Source: an uncultured Dehalococcoidia bacterium
Lineage (GTDB): Bacteria; Chloroflexota; Dehalococcoidia; Lucifugimonadales; GCA-2712585
Reading direction: 5' to 3'
DNA: 64,000 nucleotides
NCBI GenBank assembly: GCA_958295715.1
Contig: OY282371.1
Location: 1,249,183 to 1,313,182, forward strand
This document shows, one piece after another, positions 58,634-64,000 of the stretch; positions within the stretch are counted from its first letter, which is position 1; every line of letters starts with the position of its first letter. The notes below the pieces were generated by a model that was not told the origin of the DNA, did no database searches, and saw only the letters and a program-made list of their open reading frames with translations. The translations under genes and the position numbers were made by a program.

Positions 58634-60553
58634 ATGGTCCAACTTCAGGAGCTTTTCGATAAGGTACGCCAGGAATCCGAGTCCCTGGCCTGGCAGGGTT
58701 CCTTCAAAGACTACGTGGCCATGGTCATTGAGAACCCCAAACTGTCCCGCCTCTCTCACGTGCGGATACACGACATGCTCCAGTGGGCGGGAATTGAAAG
58801 CAGGGGTGGCGTCGAAAGCTTCAAGCTCTTCGACGGGCTGTTCGGTTCCCAAAAGACCGTTCAGCGGCTATCGCAGATATTCCACGCCGCTTCCCGCATA
58901 CCGGAGGAGCGGCGGCGCATCCTGCTTCTCATGGGGCCGCCGGGCAGCGGCAAGTCCACCCTGGTTAACCTCCTGAAGCGGGGCCTTGAGCGCTACTCCG
59001 GCTCCGACGAAGGCGCCCTGTACGCCATCGCCGGCTGCCCCATGCAGGAGGAACCGCTGCACCTGGTGCCCAAGGGCCACAGGGCCCAGTTCCTCGAGAC
59101 CTACGGGTTGGAGATTGAGGGAGACCTCTGTCCCCGGTGCCGGTACAACCTCAAGAACGTCTACAAGGGGGACATCTCCCAGGTGAAGGTCAAACGGGTT
59201 GTGCTGGGCGAGTCGGACGGCGTGGGGATGGGTTCCTTCGTGGCCACCAGCCCCGAGGGGCAGAACATCGAGCGGCTGATTGGGGGGATAGACGTGGACC
59301 GCCTGGCGGAGGACAGGTTGGAGGGCGCCGGCAGGGGTCTCCGGATGGACGGGGAGTTGCAGGCCGCCAATCGCGGGGTTATGGAGTTCATCCAAATCTT
59401 CCGCTCCGACGACAAGTTCCTCACCGTTGTGCTTGGCGTGACCCAAGAGCAGATAATCAAGCTGGGCAGCTTCGGCTCCGTTTACGCCGATGAGACGATA
59501 ATCGCCCACAGCAACGAGGCGGAGTACAACAACTTCGCGGCCAACAAGGAGTCGGAGGCCCTGCTCGACCGCCTCATCATGTTGAAGGTCCCGTACACGC
59601 TGCAACGGTCCGAGGAGATAAAGATCTACCGCAAGCTGTTGGCCGACGGGCGCGGCTACGGCGTCCACCTGTCGCCGCTCACCCTTCCCGTGGTCGCCTC
59701 CATGTCCGTGATGTCGCGCTTGGAGGACGGCAGGAGCGGCTCAGGCGTGAGGGGGTCCCTGAAGGAGCGGATGGACGTTTACGACGGCCGGGTGGCGTCC
59801 CACTTCTCCAACAGCGACGACGCGCCCCTCCAGGATGAGAACTCCCGCGAGGGGATGTTCGGCCTCTCCCCCCGGTTTGTCATCAACCGCCTGGCCGACG
59901 CCGTGTCCCACGAGACGGAATGCCTCGGCCCACTGGAGGCCCTCGAGGCCCTGGTCGAGGGGCTGGTGGAGCGGGCCGGCCTGACAAAGGACGACTGGGA
60001 GCGGCTCCCCAGCCTGCTGCCGGAGGTCATCAAGAGCTACAAGGAGATGGCCGTCCGGCAGGTGCAGCAGGCCGCCACGGAACGGTTCGAGGAGTTGGCC
60101 CAGGGGCAGTTTCTGTCCTACATCGGGGGCGTCAAGGCCCACTTAATGAGCCAAACGGAGACCTCCAAGTCGAGCCCGCGCCACGACGACCAGGTCCTGC
60201 GTCGCCTTGAGGGGGCCATCAACATCCACGACTCCAAGCGCGAGTCCTTCCGGAGAGACGTGCTGAACCTGTACGAGACGCTGAGCGAGAGCGGCCATAA
60301 TCCCACCTACAGGGACTTCCCCCTGCTGAACGCCGCGATAGACCAGATGCTTCTCCTGCGGGTCAGGGAGTTGGCCTACATTCTGAGGCCCAAGCGGGAC
60401 CGGTTAGAGCAACAGGAGTCGATCCTGAAGCAACTGGTCACCAACTACGGCTACTGCGACAAGTGCGCCAAAGACTTGCTTCACTTTGCCGGGCAGACCG
60501 CCCGTGACCGGGACGTGGTGACGGTGAAGAACGGCCGGCTGGCGCGCAAGTAG
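58634..60553 (+). CDS. prkA: PrkA-type serine protein kinase / AAA protein
   Basis: A 639-residue protein starting at ATG 58634 behind GGGGAGGA. The AAA-like N-terminal domain has the P-loop LLLMGPPGSGKSTLVNLL near residue 100. A cysteine pair DLCPRCRYNL (near 175) and a later YCDKCAKDLLHFAG suggest metal binding. NRGVMEFIQIFRSDDKFLT and FNNFAANKESEALLDRL-like text (here EYNNFAANKESEALLDRLI) match PrkA. The C-terminal PrkA domain starts near 400. Usual partners YeaH and SpoVR are not adjacent. Roles elsewhere include stress, sporulation and stationary-phase signalling; the substrate here is unknown. Confidence 0.92.
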   Translation: MVQLQELFDKVRQESESLAWQGSFKDYVAMVIENPKLSRLSHVRIHDMLQWAGIESRGGVESFKLFDGLFGSQKTVQRLSQIFHAASRIPEERRRILLLMGPPGSGKSTLVNLLKRGLERYSGSDEGALYAIAGCPMQEEPLHLVPKGHRAQFLETYGLEIEGDLCPRCRYNLKNVYKGDISQVKVKRVVLGESDGVGMGSFVATSPEGQNIERLIGGIDVDRLAEDRLEGAGRGLRMDGELQAANRGVMEFIQIFRSDDKFLTVVLGVTQEQIIKLGSFGSVYADETIIAHSNEAEYNNFAANKESEALLDRLIMLKVPYTLQRSEEIKIYRKLLADGRGYGVHLSPLTLPVVASMSVMSRLEDGRSGSGVRGSLKERMDVYDGRVASHFSNSDDAPLQDENSREGMFGLSPRFVINRLADAVSHETECLGPLEALEALVEGLVERAGLTKDDWERLPSLLPEVIKSYKEMAVRQVQQAATERFEELAQGQFLSYIGGVKAHLMSQTETSKSSPRHDDQVLRRLEGAINIHDSKRESFRRDVLNLYETLSESGHNPTYRDFPLLNAAIDQMLLLRVRELAYILRPKRDRLEQQESILKQLVTNYGYCDKCAKDLLHFAGQTARDRDVVTVKNGRLARK

Positions 60554-60569
60554 ACGCCGGGGATAGGGC

Positions 60570-62303
60570 CTATCGCCCCACCGCGTAGGAGTCGGACCTG
60601 GGGTCGGCGCCGCCGATGAGGGTTCCCAACTCCTGGTCGACCATGACGCCGCACAGGCCGGAGGCCCGGTATCCCCAGTCCGGAAGCCACTCAACCTTGT
60701 GGCCCCGGTTCTCCATCTCCCTTCCCACGTCCGCGCCAAAGCGTCGCTCCAACTGGACCCGGCCCGGCGTATAGCTGTGGGGCCAAAAGGAGTCCGGGTG
60801 GCTCCAACTGCCGACCCTCGGCTCCTCCACCGCCTGTTGCGGGTCCAGGCCGAACTCCACCATGTTCAGGAACATCTGGACCATGGCCTGGACCTGCATG
60901 TCACCGCCCGGGGTGCCGAAGGGCATGAACAGGCGGCCGTTTTTGAAGGCCATGGCCGGGTTCGGCGTTAGGCGCGGCCGCTTCCCCGGCTCCAGGCGGG
61001 AGGGGTGCCCCGGCTCCAACCAGGTCTGGGTGCCGCGGGACGAGATTATCATCCCGAGGCCGGGCACCATGGGCGTCGCGCCGAAGCTGTCGCTGGGGGT
61101 GGCGGAGAAGGCGTTGCCCCACCGGTCGACCACGCAAGCGTAGCTGGTGTCCGGCTCCGAGGGGCCGGGGTTGGCGGCAGGAGTCGCCACCGGCGCCGGC
61201 GTCTTCCTTCCACCCTGATAGGGCCAAGGGTTGCCCATGGGCGGCATCTCCGGCCAGGCCCTCGCCATGTCGATGGCGGCCCGGCGCTCCGACGCGTAGC
61301 CCTTGGAGAGAAGGCCCTCAATGGGAACGTCCACAAAGTCGGGGTCTCCGTAGAAGTAGTGCCTGTCGGAGTAGGCCAACTTCATGGCCTCCAAGAGCAG
61401 GTGCGTGTAGTCCGGGGAGTTCAGGCCCATGGCCTTGAGGTCGTGGCCCTCCATTATGTTAAGCACGCTAATCAGGTTGGGGCCTTGACACCAGGGGCCG
61501 CAGGTGAAGAGGGTGTAGTCGCCGTAGGAACCCTTTTCGGGCTTCTCCACGGTCACGGCGAAGTTGGCGAAGTCCTCCATGGTGAGAAAGCCGCCCTGCT
61601 CCTGGCAGTAGGAGACCATCTTCTCGGCGATATCGCCCTTGTAGAAGAAGTCCCTGGCCGCGCGGATGCCCCCCTCGCGGCCGCCGTTTACGCTGCCCCG
61701 CTCCACGTCAACCATCTGCCGGAAGACGCCGGCCAGGTCCTTCTGCACGAAGGGCTGGGCCGGCCTTATCGGATAACCGTTGGGGGCGAATATCTGGGCG
61801 TCGTAGGGCCACCGGTCAAGAACGCCCTCCCGGTGCGCGGCCTGGCTCAGCTTTGGCGAGACGGGAAACCCCTCCGCGGCCAGCCGCAGGGCGGGGCCGA
61901 CAACCTGCTCAAAGGTCATGGAGCCGTACCGCTCCAAGGCCGTCAGCCAGGCGTCGCAGGCGGCGGGCGTCACGCAGCGAGGCATCCCCAAGGGTATCTC
62001 GCCGTAGGTCTCTTGGAAGTGGTCGGCGCTGGCCGACGCGGGCCACCGCCCCAGGCCGCTGATGGACACCACCTCGTCGCTCTCGGCAACGTAGATCAGG
62101 ATGGGGGCCACCCCGGCGAAGCTGGTGTAGTGGGGCTGGGTGACGTTGATGGCTATGCCGGCGGCGACGCCCGCGTCCACGGCGTTGCCCCCCTCCTCAA
62201 GGATGGCGTAACCCGCCAAGGAGGCGAAGTAGTTGCCGGAGGATACAACGTGGCTCAATCCCATGGCCGGCGGTCGATAGGAACTCATTCCGTTGGGTGG
62301 CAA
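60570..62303 (-). CDS. Gamma-glutamyltransferase-family (Ntn hydrolase) protein
   Basis: A 577-residue proenzyme-like protein. TTG at 62303 sits six bases after AGGAGG; ATG 62288 is an alternative. ILEEGGNAVDAGVAAGIAIN is the conserved N-terminal region. PDTSYACVVDRWGNAFSATP contains the expected cleavage and nucleophile threonine near residue 380, where classic enzymes read TTHxSVVD; the His is changed. MVPGLGMIISSRGTQTW and MPFGTPGGDMQVQAMVQMFL follow. There is no signal peptide, so it may be cytosolic and act on a substrate other than glutathione. Confidence 0.88.
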   Translation of the reverse strand: MPPNGMSSYRPPAMGLSHVVSSGNYFASLAGYAILEEGGNAVDAGVAAGIAINVTQPHYTSFAGVAPILIYVAESDEVVSISGLGRWPASASADHFQETYGEIPLGMPRCVTPAACDAWLTALERYGSMTFEQVVGPALRLAAEGFPVSPKLSQAAHREGVLDRWPYDAQIFAPNGYPIRPAQPFVQKDLAGVFRQMVDVERGSVNGGREGGIRAARDFFYKGDIAEKMVSYCQEQGGFLTMEDFANFAVTVEKPEKGSYGDYTLFTCGPWCQGPNLISVLNIMEGHDLKAMGLNSPDYTHLLLEAMKLAYSDRHYFYGDPDFVDVPIEGLLSKGYASERRAAIDMARAWPEMPPMGNPWPYQGGRKTPAPVATPAANPGPSEPDTSYACVVDRWGNAFSATPSDSFGATPMVPGLGMIISSRGTQTWLEPGHPSRLEPGKRPRLTPNPAMAFKNGRLFMPFGTPGGDMQVQAMVQMFLNMVEFGLDPQQAVEEPRVGSWSHPDSFWPHSYTPGRVQLERRFGADVGREMENRGHKVEWLPDWGYRASGLCGVMVDQELGTLIGGADPRSDSYAVGR

Positions 62304-62433
62304 GGCGCGCCTCCTACAGATGGAATAGGGTCAGAATAGATTCACAAGGGCGGCCTGTCAACAAGCCGGCGCGTTACGCTCGCGGGCCGGCCCTTTTACG
62401 GACGGCCTCCCGGACACGGATAACACGGCGCGC

Positions 62434-63255
62434 CTACGCCTGCGGGCCGGCCTCAAGGAGGGAGATAAACGCCTCCAAGAACCGCCGCGCCTCTTCAACG
62501 TCTCGCAGGGAGTGGGTGGCCATGGTCGTCCGGGGCGTGGCGCCGGTCACCAGGATACCCGCCCCCCGGCCCTTCATCTCCCGGAAGGCGTCCTCATCGG
62601 TGAGGTCATCGCCTATGTAAAGGGCCAGGGCGTTGGAGGGAGCCAGGCCCAGGGACTCAAGTATCCACAGGGCCGCCTTGCCCTTGTCCCACTCCACGCG
62701 CGGGCGTATATCCAGAATCATCTTGCCGCGGGTCTTGCGCAGGGTTGGGTAGCCGGCGAGAACCCTATCCACCGCCTCCTCCACCCAGGCCACCCTGTCA
62801 GGGGCCACCTGGCGGTAGTGGGCCGTGGCCCCGTAGACGGTGTGCTCCACCAGGGCGCCGGCTATCCCGCTCACCTCTTGGGAGAGCTTGGCGAAAAAGC
62901 CATCGATGATTTCTCGGAACTCCCCGCCCACGTCCTTTCTCAGACCCGGGCTGCCGGGGCCGGCGATGTCCAGCCCGTGGCTGCCGGCGTAGATGACGCG
63001 GTCCAGTCCCATAAACCCCTCCACGACCCTCCTGGCCCTGCCGCTTATAACCGCCACGACGCACAGGCGGGACAGGCGGTCAACGGCGTCCCGCATCGCC
63101 TCAGAGAGCACGGCCAACTCCGGCTTGGCCACGATGGGCGTTAGGGTGCCGTCGTAGTCGAGGAAGACCGCGGCCCGTTTGCCCTCAAGCCTGCGCCGGA
63201 ACTCCGGCAGCCGGTCGAGGGCCGATGGGAGGGAGGCAGACGAGCGTTGGCTCAT
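62434..63255 (-). CDS. otsB: Trehalose-6-phosphate phosphatase
   Basis: HAD-superfamily phosphatase of 273 residues. FLDYDGTLTPIVAKPE holds the nucleophile and acid Asp pair near residue 33. AVISGRARRVVEGFMGL, YAGSHGLDIAGPGS and RPRVEWDKGKAALWILE (catalytic lysine region) follow. LYIGDDLTDEDAFREMKGRG is the last HAD motif. No trehalose-phosphate synthase gene is in the window. It lies between two minus-strand genes, 79 bases from the amidohydrolase. Confidence 0.92.
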   Translation of the reverse strand: MSQRSSASLPSALDRLPEFRRRLEGKRAAVFLDYDGTLTPIVAKPELAVLSEAMRDAVDRLSRLCVVAVISGRARRVVEGFMGLDRVIYAGSHGLDIAGPGSPGLRKDVGGEFREIIDGFFAKLSQEVSGIAGALVEHTVYGATAHYRQVAPDRVAWVEEAVDRVLAGYPTLRKTRGKMILDIRPRVEWDKGKAALWILESLGLAPSNALALYIGDDLTDEDAFREMKGRGAGILVTGATPRTTMATHSLRDVEEARRFLEAFISLLEAGPQA

Positions 63256-63334
63256 CCTCTCAACTCCCCGGGGCCTCTAGGGAGCGGAGCCATGGAAAGG
63301 CAGGCCCCCAAGGAATCGCCGCCCGGATGGAGGG

Positions 63335-64000
63335 CTACTCCGACGCGGCGGGAGGCGTCCAACCCCAGGGGTGGAGCGGCTCGCCGGGATGAATGACCCG
63401 GCCGCTCTTGATAGTTAGGGCCGGGACCAGGGCCTGGGTCCCCACGCGACTGACGCCCTTGGCGTCGGCCAGCAGCCACCGCCCCTCCCGCAGTTCCAGA
63501 ACCGAAACGTCGGCTTCACGGCCCACGGCCAGGCTGCCCGCGCTGTCCTGAACGCCGAGAAAGGCGGCGGGGGCCGTCGTGGTCATGCGGACCACCTCTT
63601 CCAAGGAAAACCCCAGGGCCAAGAAGTAGCTCGCGTACTCCAACAGGCCACGTTCAGATAGCTTCCTCATCCCATCCCCCGCGTGAATCTCAATGTCGGT
63701 GGCGATGGTGTCGGGCTTGAGGCCCTGAGCCAGGGCCGCGTCGGCCCGCTCCCAGCCGAAGTTGAAGTCGCCGTAGGAGGTGTCGATAAACACGCCCCGT
63801 TCCTGGGCGGCGACCAGCCCCGGCAGCAGCCTATCCTTTTCATCCAAGGCCGCGCCGGTTAGCGGGCTGAAGACGTGGGTCACGGCGTCGCCGGGCTCCA
63901 GCATGGCGAGGGCCTGGGTCGTGACGTCGGAAGGGGTGGGCGTCTGGCCTCGGGGCCCGATGTCGCCGATGTGCATCATAAGCCGGACGCCGGCCTCCGT
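63335..64000 (-). CDS. Amidohydrolase/deacetylase-family metallohydrolase (partial, 5' end cut)
   Basis: The C-terminal 221 residues of a dihydroorotase-like amidohydrolase; the frame is open through the window edge. MMHIGDIGPRGQTPTPSD carries a metal-binding His. EPGDAVTHVFSPLTGAALDE and ATDIEIHAGDGMR fit the later His and Asp ligands. PAAFLGVQDSAGSLAVGREAD is the typical C-terminal stretch before the small beta domain. The family includes enzymes acting on N-acetyl or N-carbamoyl compounds; the substrate here is unknown. Confidence 0.82.
   Translation of the reverse strand, partial: TEAGVRLMMHIGDIGPRGQTPTPSDVTTQALAMLEPGDAVTHVFSPLTGAALDEKDRLLPGLVAAQERGVFIDTSYGDFNFGWERADAALAQGLKPDTIATDIEIHAGDGMRKLSERGLLEYASYFLALGFSLEEVVRMTTTAPAAFLGVQDSAGSLAVGREADVSVLELREGRWLLADAKGVSRVGTQALVPALTIKSGRVIHPGEPLHPWGWTPPAASE

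Noticed and set aside
1-64000. tRNA, tmRNA, SRP RNA or RNase P RNA genes
   Set aside because: A visual scan of the gaps found no cloverleaf or conserved T-loop and no characteristic cores; a covariance-model search would be decisive.

Overview
The window is 64 kb of high-G+C bacterial chromosome. It is almost entirely housekeeping genes, packed in short operons on both strands. No rRNA, tRNA, phage or IS transposase gene was found. The gene set points to a single-membrane-like bacterium that makes lipoproteins, encodes ComEA/ComEC, uses a CoA/ferredoxin-dependent 2-oxoacid oxidoreductase and an Mrp-type antiporter, and carries a eukaryote-like (type 2) IleRS. My best guess is Chloroflexota of the Dehalococcoidia/SAR202 kind. 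This is inference from gene content and style, with no phylogeny behind it. Promoters recur as TTGnnn-16/18-TATAAT or TATACT, often with an extended TGn -10 box, which suggests an ordinary sigma-70-type factor.

Layout. 1-6.4 kb: ferredoxin oxidoreductase (partial), antiporter subunits MnhE-F-G, a PLP aminotransferase, a lipoprotein solute-binding protein, a LON-domain protein and a cobalamin-binding-like protein. 6.5-11.3 kb: coaX-coaBC-valS. 12-16.7 kb, minus strand: prs-secA-HhH protein-unknown. 16.9-21.1 kb: purA, then the lysine/diaminopimelate operon dapB-asd-dapA. 22-28.4 kb: rpsO-pnp, then rsmI, metG and a prenyl diphosphate synthase. 28.4-35.9 kb, minus strand: amidohydrolase, a small unknown, and an operon running from an unknown barrel-like protein through tyrA-aroA-gmk-lipA. 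36-38 kb: an oligopeptide-type solute-binding lipoprotein with a good promoter and terminator. 38.5-43.2 kb: unknown, then purF-purM-purH. 43.3-46.8 kb, minus strand: rpmH-rnpA-yidD-(PQQ propeller lipoprotein)-yidC-jag. 46.8-51.6 kb: tlyA, a PfkB kinase and ileS. 51.6-55.8 kb, minus strand: a small coiled-coil membrane protein, comEA-comEC and rph. 56-60.5 kb: ilvE, plsY, two membrane proteins and prkA. 60.5-64 kb, minus strand: gamma-glutamyltransferase-like, otsB and a partial amidohydrolase.

The stretches without genes (11.35-12.04, 18.2-18.3, 21.15-22.09, 30.0-30.4, 30.7-31.2 and 38.07-38.54 kb) are occupied by one family of palindromic repeats with the core TTCCCGCgcagGCGGGAA. Some copies are paired in inverted orientation as the ends of MITE-like elements. 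One such 230-bp element is present as two side-by-side copies. A second module carries a palindrome followed by a T-rich run that looks like a mobile terminator.

I see no obvious new multi-gene defence or metabolic system. The best leads are finer in scale: a PAP2-fold protein that has lost both catalytic histidines, an out-of-frame yidC/jag overlap encoding an arginine-rich YidC tail, a duplicated rph start that creates a six-codon leader cistron, a probable CTG start in rsmI, altered active-site residues in CoaBC and MetRS, and the repeat family itself.
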